A DNA stretch of 14,974 nucleotides from Eubacteriales bacterium (GTDB lineage Bacteria > Bacillota_A > Clostridia > Lachnospirales > Lachnospiraceae), in the NCBI GenBank assembly GCA_030533315.1, contig JAUNJL010000057.1:1-14974 (forward strand), in the 5' to 3' direction. Under the pieces are notes generated by a model that saw only the letters and a program-made list of their open reading frames with translations, did no database searches and was not told the origin of the DNA. The position numbers and the translations under genes were made by a program. Positions within the stretch are counted from its first letter, which is position 1, and every line of letters begins with the position of its first letter. Positions 1 through 8,385 of the stretch are shown here, one piece after another.

Positions 1-1042
1 GGTTCATGGCCGCCACCAGCATAAAGCTGGCGGGGAAGGAGAAGGTACCCGCAGCCCTGGAAAGCTGTATCCTTTTGTCCTCCAAAGGCTGCCGCAGGAT
101 TTCCAGGCTTCTTCTGGAAAACTCCGGCATCTCGTCCAAAAACAAAACGCCTCTGTGGGCCAGGGTCACCTCTCCCGGCCGGGGAATACGCCCGCCTCCT
201 GCCAGGGCCTGGGCGGAGCTGGTATGGTGAGGACTGCGAAAGGGTCTCTGGCGGACCAGCGGGCTTTCGGCGCTGATCAGTCCTGCCACGCTGTAGATCT
301 TCGTCAACTCCAGCTGCTCCTCGTAGGTCAGCTTTGGCATAATGGTAGGGATCCTCCGGGTGAGCATGGTTTTGCCTGCCCCGGGAGGGCCGATCAAAAG
401 CAGATTGTGAAAGCCGCTCACGGCGATCTCCGCAGCCCGCCGGGCCCCTTCCTGCCCATGGATCTCCGAAAAATCCACCTCTTTTCCCTCCAACTCCTCC
501 CTTTCCTCAAAGACGGGCGGGCAGAAGGACTCTGGTTTTTTGGTAAAGTCCATCATCTCCTTCAGAGATCGAACGCCGATCACCTTTATGTCCTGAATGA
601 GCATCCCTTCCCTTAAATTGTCATAGGGGATTATGCAGCAGCGGCAGCCCATCTCCCTGGCCTTCAGAACCCGGGGGAGGATCCCGGGAACTGCATGAAT
701 CTCCCCGTTAAGGCTCAGTTCTCCCACCACCATGACCCCCTTTAGCAGCTTGGCGTCAAAAATCCCGGAGGCGGCAAGAACCGCTCCGGCAACGGGAAGA
801 TCAAACCCCGCACCCTCCTTTTTGATATCCGCGGGAGCCAGATTTACGGTCACCCTTTTGGGCGGCAGACTGATACCGTTGTTTCGGAGAGCGGTCCGCA
901 CCCGATCCTGCGCTTCCTTGACCTGAGCAGAAGGAAACCCCACCATGGTAAAGGAGGGGAGACCGTCACTGACATCAGCCTCCACCTGGACGGGATGGGC
1001 CTCCATCCCCAAAATACTTGCTGATAGTACACTTGCGAACAA
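1..1042 (-). CDS. comM: ComM/YifB family Mg-chelatase-like AAA+ ATPase, 3' part missing (cut by window edge)
   Basis: Reading right to left, the frame is open for 347 codons and leaves the window at position 1, so roughly the last third of a ~500-residue family is missing. The N-terminus reads [20 protein letters not shown], typical of YifB/ComM, followed by the ChlI-like N-terminal domain ([11 protein letters not shown] near residues 27-37). The Walker A motif GPPGAGKT lies near residues 215-222 and Walker [10 protein letters not shown] near residues 300-308. The last visible residues, FMLVAAMN, belong to the sensor region of the AAA core. The start is TTG: an in-frame TGA lies just upstream, and AAGGA sits 7 bases before the TTG. 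ComM is a hexameric branch-migration helicase that helps integrate incoming DNA during natural transformation in Gram-negative bacteria. Its role in Clostridia is inferred from homology. Confidence 0.93.
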   Translation of the reverse strand, partial: MFASVLSASILGMEAHPVQVEADVSDGLPSFTMVGFPSAQVKEAQDRVRTALRNNGISLPPKRVTVNLAPADIKKEGAGFDLPVAGAVLAASGIFDAKLLKGVMVVGELSLNGEIHAVPGILPRVLKAREMGCRCCIIPYDNLREGMLIQDIKVIGVRSLKEMMDFTKKPESFCPPVFEEREELEGKEVDFSEIHGQEGARRAAEIAVSGFHNLLLIGPPGAGKTMLTRRIPTIMPKLTYEEQLELTKIYSVAGLISAESPLVRQRPFRSPHHTSSAQALAGGGRIPRPGEVTLAHRGVLFLDEMPEFSRRSLEILRQPLEDKRIQLSRAAGTFSFPASFMLVAAMN

Positions 1043-1049
1043 TCATCCA

Positions 1050-1054
1050 TCCTT
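1050..1054 (-). promoter_or_regulatory. Ribosome binding site deciding the comM TTG start
   Basis: On the minus strand AAGGA lies 7 bases before the TTG at 1042-1040. An in-frame TGA stop lies immediately upstream of that TTG, so no upstream start is possible in this frame. Starting at the next in-frame ATG (codon 13) would remove the conserved N-terminus. Confidence 0.7.
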
Positions 1055-1168
1055 TCCGCAGGATTCTCCTCCCCACAGGCGCCCATATGGCTCAGCGCTC
1101 TCAGGCGGCGCCAGAGACCCCGCTTTTCTTTTGACATTTGGATGAAAGAAACTTACAATGGATACGAT

Positions 1169-1216
1169 CCTCCGGAACCGGAGGTCTTTTACGGAAACGG
1201 TCCTTCTCTGAGAAGG
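1169..1216. other. Two short perfect hairpins in the comM leader
   Basis: CCTCCGG and CCGGAGG face each other across AA at 1169-1184. CCTTCTC and GAGAAGG face each other across one T at 1202-1216. Both lie in the predicted ~280-base untranslated leader between the comM promoter and its TTG start. On the plus strand each is followed by a short T-rich stretch (TCTTTT and CGCTTTT), so they could act as weak plus-strand terminators. No plus-strand gene lies upstream in this gap for them to serve. Function unknown. Confidence 0.4.
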
Positions 1217-1328
1217 CGCTTTTGATGCTGCAAAAATGCAGAAACGGAAATGACAGCCTCTTTACAGAATCTGTGGCAGCTGGGAAAAATCTGCAGCGCC
1301 CCGGCAAACTGTACCGCTGTGCAAATTT

Positions 1329-1357
1329 ATTATAGTCCATTATGCTCACTTTTGCAA
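1329..1357 (-). promoter_or_regulatory. Sigma-A-type promoter reading towards comM
   Basis: On the minus strand a -35 box TTGCAA (1357-1352) is followed by exactly 17 bases and a perfect -10 box TATAAT (1334-1329). Transcription would start near 1322 and give a leader of about 280 bases before the comM TTG. The -35 box overlaps one arm of a TTGCA/TGCAA palindrome (1352-1365). Confidence 0.7.
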
Positions 1358-1365
1358 GAGTGCAA
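1352..1365. promoter_or_regulatory. Operator-like palindrome TTGCA-N4-TGCAA on the comM -35 box
   Basis: TTGCA and TGCAA form a perfect inverted repeat with a 4-base spacer, placed directly on the -35 element of the minus-strand promoter. A dimeric repressor bound here would block that promoter. Five-base arms are short, so chance cannot be excluded. Confidence 0.35.
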
Positions 1366-1371
1366 TTCGTT

Positions 1372-1394
1372 CTGTTTTATACTAGATAAAACAG
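1372..1394. promoter_or_regulatory. 23-bp operator-like palindrome over a plus-strand -10-like box
   Basis: CTGTTTTAT (1372-1380) and ATAAAACAG (1386-1394) are perfect reverse complements separated by ACTAG. The element covers a -10-like TATACT (1378-1383) that would serve the plus-strand HTH gene. No good -35 box stands at 16-18 bases; the nearest, TTGCAA at 1352, is 20 bases away. Perfect 9-bp arms placed between a divergent regulator gene and its neighbour are typical of an XRE-type operator, so autoregulation is a reasonable inference. Confidence 0.5.
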
Positions 1395-1545
1395 GTGGTT
1401 ATCGCTTGCAGGCATCCTGTAAACGGTAACAGATCCGGCTCAGGGAAAGCCGCCTGCGGCGAGAGGCCGGATCTTGGCTGCTCAAATTGTTGGCCTGCCC
1501 ATTTTCAACCTGCGGAAATGGCAGGCGCCAGCAGTGACAATGATT
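1395..1545 (+). ncRNA. Strongly structured RNA leader or small RNA before the HTH gene; family not recognised
   Basis: Two large predicted stems lie between the -10-like box and the HTH start. In the first, AGATCCGG (1431-1438) pairs with CCGGATCT (1467-1474) and encloses a small GCCG/CGGC hairpin (1449-1460). In the second, GCCTGCCCATTT (1493-1504) pairs with AAATGGCAGGC (1516-1526) with one bulged base around an 11-base loop. It can be extended outward with ATTGT (1486-1490) against ACAAT (1537-1541). No U-run follows, so it is not a simple attenuator. I compared it by eye with common riboswitch and 6S/SRP/tmRNA motifs and recognise none. A passive leader is also possible. Confidence 0.35.
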
Positions 1546-1583
1546 GGTTATCTACGACGAAAAAGAAAAACGAGGTGAATGAC

Positions 1584-1799
1584 ATGAGATTTCAACGTAT
1601 CCAGGATATGCGCACAGACGCCGATCTATCCCAAAGAGAGATCAGCGAAATCCTCCACATCAGCCAACGGTCCTACTCCCACTATGAGACAGGCACCCGC
1701 AACATCCCCGTGGAAATGCTGATCCGCCTTGCCAACTACTATGACACCAGCATTGATTATCTGGTAGGCCGCACCAACAACAAGAAAATGATGAAATAG
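1584..1799 (+). CDS. Small XRE/Cro-family HTH transcriptional regulator
   Basis: The 71-residue protein is essentially one HTH_3 (Cro/CI-type) domain. The helix-turn-helix runs from about residue 16 (SQREISEILHIS) to residue 37 (RSYSHYETG), followed by the conserved PVEMLIRLANYYDTSIDYLVG segment at residues 42-62 and a basic tail. I chose the ATG at 1584 because GAGGTG lies just upstream and the protein then begins at the normal domain boundary. The frame stays open upstream to a GTG at 1395, but that extension resembles no protein and overlaps the structured leader. There is no separate effector domain, so the protein probably acts as a small DNA-binding dimer, perhaps on the palindromes in its own upstream region. 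Targets are unknown. A strong terminator follows directly. Confidence 0.88.
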   Translation: MRFQRIQDMRTDADLSQREISEILHISQRSYSHYETGTRNIPVEMLIRLANYYDTSIDYLVGRTNNKKMMK

Positions 1800-1810
1800 G
1801 GATCCTGCAT

Positions 1811-1850
1811 ACAGGCCGCCGCATTGCTCCTTGCGGCGGCCTGTTGCATT
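1811..1850 (+). terminator. Strong intrinsic terminator after the HTH gene
   Basis: ACAGGCCGCCGCA (1811-1823) and TGCGGCGGCCTGT (1832-1844) form a perfect 13-bp stem with an 8-base loop, followed by GCATTTTT. It begins 11 bases after the HTH stop codon. The minus-strand fbp gene ends at 1906 and converges on this hairpin. No U-run follows in that direction, so it may stop fbp transcripts only partly. Confidence 0.88.
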
Positions 1851-1905
1851 TTTGCTGTTCACCAGGAAGGCCCCTCGAATCCTTTTGGCTCTTCCATCGG
1901 CTTTT

Positions 1906-3858
1906 TTATTTTTTCTCTTTAATCAGGCCTTGCCGGTAGGCATCCAGCAGCTGGCGCAGCTCCCGGATCCTCTCCTTTAGGGCACGACCGTTGTCCGTGT
2001 CTCCCACAAGACGCCTCTGGCTGGTGTAGCGAACCGCCACCCTGTTGGAGACGATGTCCCGTTCCTTGGACACGGCGTCCTGAGCCGTGGTGAACGGCTC
2101 GTGGGCCGTCAGAACCAGGCTGTAGGAATTGTAGATCAGCGTGTAGCCGGCAATGCCCGTCACCTTTTGGTACGCCCTGGAAAAGCCGCCGTCTATGACG
2201 ATGACCTTCCCCCCGCATTTCACCGGGTTTTCTCCCTCAGACTGATGCACCGGCACATGTCCGTTGATGATATGGCCCTCCTCCTGGCTCAAACCAAACT
2301 CCGCCAGCATACGGTTCACCACCTCTTCATTCTCCAGCAGCCGGTAATAAGCGTTCTTTCTCTCCTTATGGGAAGCCTTATCCTTGATGAAGTACCTCTC
2401 AAAGGTCGTCATCTTGTCCTTGCCAAACAGAGGGGAATTGGGTCCCGCCCAGATGTACCACAAAAGATCCTTGCTGGCCTCCACGTCCTTTTCATCCAGG
2501 GAGAAAAACGCCCTCCGCACATTGACCTCCAGTGCGTCATACAGAGCCTTCCCCTTATAGGAAGCGCCGTTTACCCAAACCTCCTTAAAGCTCCCGTCCT
2601 CGTTGAGAGGGATGCTGCCGTGAAACAGAAGATTGCCGTTGTAAACCCGGTACAGTCCCCCCTGATCCAGCAGGAAACGGATGTGCTTTTGGAGCTTCTC
2701 GCAATTTTTGAAGCCCACGGTCATCCGCTCCATCACATCCCTTTCCCCGGGAGTCAGCTCGTAGGGCTTCGTGGGATCGATGGTGGGAAAATGGCTGTCC
2801 ACAAGGGGATAGGTCTTTCCGCCCAGGGTAATCTCCCCTTTTTCGTAATTGACCTTGTTCAGCAAAAGGCGGCCGTCCATCTCAAACTCTGGATGGCGCA
2901 TAATCACCTGCCCCTCCAGCTTGAACAGGAGTATGGCGATGGCCTTGTGCATTTTTTTACTCAGCTCTTTTTCCAGATCGTTGTACCCGGTGGCCTCCCC
3001 TTTTCCCTCGAAGGCGTCACAGGGATCGTCCTTGTAAGCCTCCATGGCAAAGGCCGCAAGAGGCATCATGTTGATGCCGTAGCCATCCTCCAGAATGTCC
3101 AGGTTCCCATAATTCATACAGTTGCGGATCACCGTGGCGATACAGGCCTGCTGCCCGGCCGCCGCTCCCATCCACACCATGTCGTGGTTTCCCCACTGGA
3201 TGTCCAAGGAATGGTACTCCATCAGCCGGTCCATGATAAAGTGCGGGCCTGGCCCCCGGTCAAAAATATCCCCCAAAATATGTAAATGGTCCACCACCAG
3301 GCGCTGGATCAGCTCTCCCAGGGCGATGATGAAATTTTCCGCCCGGCCGATCTGGATGATGGTGTCCACAATGGCGTCGTAGTAGGCCTCCTTGTCCAGC
3401 ACCTCCGCCTTCTCCGTGATCAGCTCCTCGATCACGTAGGCGTAGTCCGGCGGCAGGGCCTTTCGCACCTTGGAACGGGTATACTTGGAGGCCGTGGTCT
3501 TGCACACCTCGATCAGGCGGTAAAGGGCGATCTTGTACCAGTTTTCCACGTCCTCCTCCGTCTGCTTCACATGGGCGATCTTTTCCTTGGGATAATAGAT
3601 CAGTGTGGCCAGGGCGCGCTTATCGCTGTTGCTCAGTGTGTGCCCAAACACGTCATCGACCTTTTTTCGCACGGCCCCCGAGCCGTTCCGCAGTACATGG
3701 GAAAAGGCCTCGTACTCCCCGTGAAGGTCGGATAAAAAATGCTCCGTTCCCTTTGGAAGATTTAAAATAGACTGTAGGTTGATGATCTCCGTGGATGCCT
3801 TCCCCATGGTGGGGTACAGCTCTGCTAAGCGCTGCAGATAGCGCAGGTCTTCTTTCAT
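1906..3858 (-). CDS. fbp: Fructose-1,6-bisphosphatase, class III
   Basis: This 650-residue protein hydrolyses fructose 1,6-bisphosphate to fructose 6-phosphate in gluconeogenesis, in the cytosol. It belongs to the class III family found mainly in Firmicutes (Bacillus Fbp is about 670 residues), which is unrelated to the E. coli enzyme. The metallophosphoesterase motifs are visible: SDLHGEYEAF at residues 43-52, GDIFDRG at 196-202 and GNHD at 223-226. The later metal-site histidine motif INGHVPVHQ lies near residue 532 and DGGFSRAYQ near residue 557. The ATG has an excellent AAGGAGG 7 bases upstream. The gene begins 21 bases after the polC stop on the same strand, so it is probably the last gene of the xpaC-telA-ispG-polC-fbp transcript. 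No dedicated promoter is seen in the short gap. Confidence 0.96.
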   Translation of the reverse strand: MKEDLRYLQRLAELYPTMGKASTEIINLQSILNLPKGTEHFLSDLHGEYEAFSHVLRNGSGAVRKKVDDVFGHTLSNSDKRALATLIYYPKEKIAHVKQTEEDVENWYKIALYRLIEVCKTTASKYTRSKVRKALPPDYAYVIEELITEKAEVLDKEAYYDAIVDTIIQIGRAENFIIALGELIQRLVVDHLHILGDIFDRGPGPHFIMDRLMEYHSLDIQWGNHDMVWMGAAAGQQACIATVIRNCMNYGNLDILEDGYGINMMPLAAFAMEAYKDDPCDAFEGKGEATGYNDLEKELSKKMHKAIAILLFKLEGQVIMRHPEFEMDGRLLLNKVNYEKGEITLGGKTYPLVDSHFPTIDPTKPYELTPGERDVMERMTVGFKNCEKLQKHIRFLLDQGGLYRVYNGNLLFHGSIPLNEDGSFKEVWVNGASYKGKALYDALEVNVRRAFFSLDEKDVEASKDLLWYIWAGPNSPLFGKDKMTTFERYFIKDKASHKERKNAYYRLLENEEVVNRMLAEFGLSQEEGHIINGHVPVHQSEGENPVKCGGKVIVIDGGFSRAYQKVTGIAGYTLIYNSYSLVLTAHEPFTTAQDAVSKERDIVSNRVAVRYTSQRRLVGDTDNGRALKERIRELRQLLDAYRQGLIKEKK

Positions 3859-3879
3859 ATCGCTTCCTCCTTCCGTTTC

Positions 3880-6800
3880 TTACACCGCATCTCTGGAAAA
3901 ATCAAAGAGAGAAATCTGATTGGACTGGGGAATGTCCCCAAAAAGTCCCAGATCCGCCATCAGGTCGATCACGGTTTTGCTCACCTTTGTCCTGTCCCGA
4001 AAATCGTCCTTTGACAGGAATTTTCCCTTTGCCGCCGCTTCCACCACGGCGTCCGCCGCCTTGTCCCCCAGCCCCTCGATGGTATCCAGGGACGGCATCA
4101 GCTTATCCCCCAGGATCTGGAACCGATGGGCCTTTGCGGTGTAAATGTCAATGGGTACAAAATCAAAGCCCCTGGCGTACATCTCCTGGACGATACGCAT
4201 ATCCTTTAAGGTATCCTGCTCCTTTTTGGAGGCGGCATCCCCTTTTTTTCGTATTTCCGCCATGTAATATTCCAGGCGGTCCCTTCCCATGCACATAAGC
4301 TCATAAGAAAAGGCGGTGGCCCGGATGCTGAAATAGGCCGCATAATAGGCCAGGGGCTGGAACACCTTAAACCAGGCGATGCGGTAGGCCATCATGACGT
4401 AGGCCGCCGCATGGGCCTTGGGAAACATGTATTTGATCTTTTTGCAGGACCAGATGTACCAATCCGGTACACCGTGCTCCTTCATGACGGCCTCCCACTC
4501 ATCCCGAAGCCCCTTTCCCTTTCGGACGCTCTCCATGATGGTGAAGGCCAATCCGCTCTCCACTCCCCGCCCGATCAGGTAGATCATAATGTCGTCCCTG
4601 GTACAGATGGCGGTGGAAATGGTGGCCTTCCCCTCCTCAATGAGGGTCTGGGCGTTTCCCAGCCACACGTCCGTACCGTGGGACAGGCCGGCGATGCGCA
4701 CCAGATCCGAAAAATACCTTGGCTTCGTGTCCAGGAGCATCTGCATGGCAAAGTCCGTGCCAAACTCCGGGATCCCCAGGCAACCCAGCTTGCAGCCCCC
4801 GATGCTTTCCGGCTGAATGCCAAGGGCGTCGGTGTTGGCAAACAAGGACATGACCGCCTTGTCGTCAAGGGGAACCTCCCTGGCGGAAAGGCCGGTGAGA
4901 TCCTCCAGCATTCGGATCATGGTGGGATCATCGTGCCCCAGTATGTCAAGCTTCAGCAGGTTTCCATCAATGGAATGATAATCAAAATGAGTGGTGATGA
5001 AGCCGCTGCTGGCATCGTTCGCCGGATACTGGACCGGGGTGAATTTTTCGATTTCTTCCCCCTTGGGCAGCACGATGATCCCGCCGGGGTGCTGGCCCGT
5101 GGTGCGCCGGACGCCGGTGCAGCCCTGAACGATCCTGTTGATCTCACAGTAACGCTTGTGCTGGCCCCTCTCCTCAAAATAGTTTTTCACGTAGCCAAAG
5201 GCCGTTTTTTCCGCCAGGGTACCGATGGTGCCCGCCTTGAAGGTCTGTCCCTTTCCGAAGATCACCTCCGTATAGCGGTGGGCGTTCGACTGATATTCCC
5301 CGGAAAAGTTCAGGTCGATATCCGGCTCCTTGTCCCCTTTAAAGCCCAGGAAGGTCTCAAAGGGAATGTCAAAGCCTTGCTTTGTCATAGGTGTCCCACA
5401 TTTGGGACAGATACGATCCGGCATGTCGCACCCGGCCATCCCAGAAAACGCCTTGATCTCCGGGGAATCAAAATCACTGAACTTGCACTCCGGGTTGGGG
5501 CAGAGGTAATGGGGCGGAAGAGGGTTCACCTCGGTGATCCCGGACATGGTGGCCGCCAGGGAGGATCCCACGGAGCCCCGGGAGCCTACCAGATAGCCGT
5601 CCTCATTGGACTTCCAAACCAGCTTCTGCGCAATGATGTACATCACCGCATAGCCGTTGGATATGATGGAATGCAGCTCCTTTTCCAGCCTCTCCTCCAC
5701 AATGGAAGGAAGCTCCTCCCCGTACATCTCATGGGCCTTCCGGAAGCAGATGTCCTTCAGGTCCTGATCCGAGTTCTCAATGATGGGCGGGAATTTGTCG
5801 GGGTGGATGGGGGACATCTTCTCCACCATGTCCGCGATCCGGTTGGGATTGGTGATCACCACCTCCTCCGCCCTTTCGCTGCCCAGATAGGAAAATTCCT
5901 CCAGCATCTCCTGGGTGGTGCGAAGGTAGAGGGGCGCCTGATTGTCCGCATCCTTAAATCCGTTGCCCGCCATGATGATCCTGCGGTAGATCTCATCCTG
6001 GGGATCCATGAAATGAACATCGCAGGTAGCCACCACCGGCTTTCGGAACTGCTCCCCCAGCTTGACGATCCGCTTGTTCATCTCCATCAGGTCTTCCTTC
6101 GTATGGATGGTATCATTTTTTTCATCCTCGATCATAAACCAGTTGTTCCCCAGGGGCTGGATCTCCAGGTAATCATAAAAATTAACCAGCCTTGCGATCT
6201 CCGGCTCCGGCGCATTCCTCAAAAGAGCCTGGTAAAGCTCCCCTGCCTCACAGGCGCTGCCGATGATCAGCCCCTCCCTCAGCTCCAGAAAAAGGCTTTT
6301 GGGCACCCGGGGCCGATGGTTATAGTACTTGATATGGGACTGGCTCACCAGCTTGTACAGATTGATCCGCCCCGTCTCATTTTTCATAAAGATCACCGCA
6401 TGGTAGGTGGGTAGCTTTTTGATGGTGTCCGCCGACACCCTTCCCTGGGCATTCAGCTGATCCACGTCAAAAATATCCCGCTCCCCGCACATGGCCACGA
6501 ATTTCTCAAAAATCCGGGCGGTACACTCCGCATCGTCCACAGCCCGGTGGTGATGATCCAGGGAAACCCCCACCGCCTTGGCCACCGTATCCAGCTTAAA
6601 GCGGTTCAGAGCCGGCAGAAGGAATCTGGCCATCCCCACGGTGTCCACGTAGGTAAATTGGTGGGGAAGTCCCTGGCGGCGGCAGTTTTCCATGATGAAG
6701 CCCATATCAAAGTCCGCATTATGGGCCACCATCACCGCATCCCTGGAAAATTCCAGGAATTTCGGAAGGACCTCCTCGATCACCGGAGCCTCCATCACCA

Positions 6801-8373
6801 TGGGGTCGCTGATACCGGTCAGCTGCTCGATGCGGAAGGGAATGGGCACCTGGGGATTTACAAAGGTGGAAAACCGGTCTGTGATCACGCCGTTCTCCAC
6901 CAGAACCGCCCCGATCTCGATGATCCTGCAGGTCAGCGGGGAAAAGCCGGTGGTCTCAATGTCAAAGACCACAAAACGTCCGTCCAGCCGCTGTCCTTCC
7001 CCATTCGTCACCATCCCCTTCAGGTCGTCCACCAGGTACGCCTCCATACCGTAGAGCACCTTAAAGTCCGATTCCTTGGGCACACAGCCGCCCCAGGCGT
7101 CAAAGCAGTGGTTGGCCTCGGGGAAGGCCTGGACCACACCGTGATCCGTGATGGCGATGGCCTTGTGGCCCCACTCATAGGCCCGCTTGACCAGGGCCTT
7201 GGCATCGGACACCCCGTCCATATCGCTCATCTTCGTGTGGCAGTGCAGCTCCACCCGCTTCTGGGGGCTGGTGTCCACCCTGGCGCTGCGGAAGTCTCCG
7301 ATCTTCTTGATGCCCCCGATGGAGCCGATGGTCAGCTCACTGTCGAAGCGGTCGATGGTGGTAACCCCCTTCAGCTTGATAAAGCTGCCCTTTTTGACAT
7401 GCTCCGTCACCTGGGGAACCTGCTCGTTTCGCAGAAACATCTTGATGGTGATGGAGTCGGTAAAGTCGGTGATGGGGAAGATCAGGATGGTCTTCTCGTT
7501 GCGGATCTCCCTTGCCTCCACCTCCATGATCTGCCCCCGAACGATGATCTCTCCCATCTCCTGGGCCACCGATTCCAGGGGAATGGGCTCTCCCTCGAAG
7601 TCCCGGCCGTAAATGACGTCTGGATTGGGATCCCGGCGAAAGCCTCCCCGGTCTCCCCACCTTCCCTTTTTCTCGAAGGCCTTTTTCTCTGCCCGGGGAT
7701 CCCTGGACTTCTCTGCCTTTGCCCCCGAGGCCGATCCGGCCGTCTTTTCCTGCTTGGACTCCAAAGGCTCCTCCTGATCCCCTCTGACAGAAAGACGGGC
7801 GTTTTTCAGTACGTTCTCCACCTCCTGCTGGAGCTGGAGCTCCGCATTTCTTCGGTATTTGCTTTCCTTGGACTCCTCAAAGGTAACATGTGCCTTCAGG
7901 TCCATACCACACCGCTCGCAGAACACCTTCTGGAGATATTCCACCAGGATCTCCTGCTTGTCCCGGGCTATCACCGTGTCCGGAAGGGCCAGATACATGG
8001 TATCCGGCTGGGGAAAGGTGACGGCGGCCTGCTTAAACAGGCTAAATTCCAGACGGTTGTAGTTTTTCAGCTCCAGCTCCATGCTGGAACGGTAGATTTC
8101 CAGAAAGTTCTCCGGCGTGTACTGGCGGGAAAGGGAAAAGCGCTCCAAAACCTTCACGGACATGGAAAGGCCCGGAAAGCACTGGCGCTGGATCTGCTCC
8201 TCCAGGTCAAAGATGTGCTTTTTGTGGATCCACCGGTCGCTTTTTAGGTATACCCGAAGGTGGGTTTTGGCCGGGTTGCAGGCAACCTTTGTAACCATCA
8301 CTCCCTCCATCAGATCCCTTAATTCATTTTTCAGCTTTAGGTGTGGAAATACATCAAAAAATCCTTTTTCCAT
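3880..8373 (-). CDS. polC: DNA polymerase III alpha subunit, PolC type (Gram-positive replicase with built-in proofreading)
   Basis: This is the main replicative polymerase of low-GC Gram-positives. At 1,497 residues it is somewhat longer than Bacillus PolC (about 1,437). In order it has an N-terminal domain (1-170), a charged linker (about 185-250), an OB-fold region (about 270-355), and a PHP domain starting with HCHTKMSDMDG (377-387) and ITDHG (408-412). A DEDDh proofreading exonuclease is inserted in the PHP domain: DIETTG 471-476, HNADFD 551-556, HRAVDDAE 609-616. The PHP domain then resumes. A zinc-binding region follows (CPNPEC near 957, CPKCG near 988), then the catalytic motif PDIDLNFSG near 1017 and helix-hairpin-helix residues IEGLGDKAADAV near 1428. 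All expected catalytic residues checked are present. AAGGAAG lies 6 bases before the ATG. The gene starts 12 bases after ispG. Confidence 0.97.
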   Translation of the reverse strand: MEKGFFDVFPHLKLKNELRDLMEGVMVTKVACNPAKTHLRVYLKSDRWIHKKHIFDLEEQIQRQCFPGLSMSVKVLERFSLSRQYTPENFLEIYRSSMELELKNYNRLEFSLFKQAAVTFPQPDTMYLALPDTVIARDKQEILVEYLQKVFCERCGMDLKAHVTFEESKESKYRRNAELQLQQEVENVLKNARLSVRGDQEEPLESKQEKTAGSASGAKAEKSRDPRAEKKAFEKKGRWGDRGGFRRDPNPDVIYGRDFEGEPIPLESVAQEMGEIIVRGQIMEVEAREIRNEKTILIFPITDFTDSITIKMFLRNEQVPQVTEHVKKGSFIKLKGVTTIDRFDSELTIGSIGGIKKIGDFRSARVDTSPQKRVELHCHTKMSDMDGVSDAKALVKRAYEWGHKAIAITDHGVVQAFPEANHCFDAWGGCVPKESDFKVLYGMEAYLVDDLKGMVTNGEGQRLDGRFVVFDIETTGFSPLTCRIIEIGAVLVENGVITDRFSTFVNPQVPIPFRIEQLTGISDPMVMEAPVIEEVLPKFLEFSRDAVMVAHNADFDMGFIMENCRRQGLPHQFTYVDTVGMARFLLPALNRFKLDTVAKAVGVSLDHHHRAVDDAECTARIFEKFVAMCGERDIFDVDQLNAQGRVSADTIKKLPTYHAVIFMKNETGRINLYKLVSQSHIKYYNHRPRVPKSLFLELREGLIIGSACEAGELYQALLRNAPEPEIARLVNFYDYLEIQPLGNNWFMIEDEKNDTIHTKEDLMEMNKRIVKLGEQFRKPVVATCDVHFMDPQDEIYRRIIMAGNGFKDADNQAPLYLRTTQEMLEEFSYLGSERAEEVVITNPNRIADMVEKMSPIHPDKFPPIIENSDQDLKDICFRKAHEMYGEELPSIVEERLEKELHSIISNGYAVMYIIAQKLVWKSNEDGYLVGSRGSVGSSLAATMSGITEVNPLPPHYLCPNPECKFSDFDSPEIKAFSGMAGCDMPDRICPKCGTPMTKQGFDIPFETFLGFKGDKEPDIDLNFSGEYQSNAHRYTEVIFGKGQTFKAGTIGTLAEKTAFGYVKNYFEERGQHKRYCEINRIVQGCTGVRRTTGQHPGGIIVLPKGEEIEKFTPVQYPANDASSGFITTHFDYHSIDGNLLKLDILGHDDPTMIRMLEDLTGLSAREVPLDDKAVMSLFANTDALGIQPESIGGCKLGCLGIPEFGTDFAMQMLLDTKPRYFSDLVRIAGLSHGTDVWLGNAQTLIEEGKATISTAICTRDDIMIYLIGRGVESGLAFTIMESVRKGKGLRDEWEAVMKEHGVPDWYIWSCKKIKYMFPKAHAAAYVMMAYRIAWFKVFQPLAYYAAYFSIRATAFSYELMCMGRDRLEYYMAEIRKKGDAASKKEQDTLKDMRIVQEMYARGFDFVPIDIYTAKAHRFQILGDKLMPSLDTIEGLGDKAADAVVEAAAKGKFLSKDDFRDRTKVSKTVIDLMADLGLFGDIPQSNQISLFDFSRDAV

Positions 8374-8385
8374 TCATGACTTCCT

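Noticed and set aside
1395..1545. 6S RNA, SRP RNA, tmRNA or a known riboswitch as the identity of the structured leader
   Set aside because: None of the signature motifs I know for these families is present. Its ends do not pair as 6S or tmRNA ends do.
1395..1583. In-frame N-terminal extension of the HTH protein from a GTG at 1395
   Set aside because: It lacks a ribosome binding site and protein-like conservation, and overlaps the structured leader. ATG 1584 has a good site and gives the normal domain boundary.
4411..8247. Long plus-strand open frames of 667 and 566 codons opposite polC
   Set aside because: They are antisense shadows of a GC-rich coding gene with biased third positions. The minus-strand PolC frame has every expected motif, and the plus frames resemble no family.
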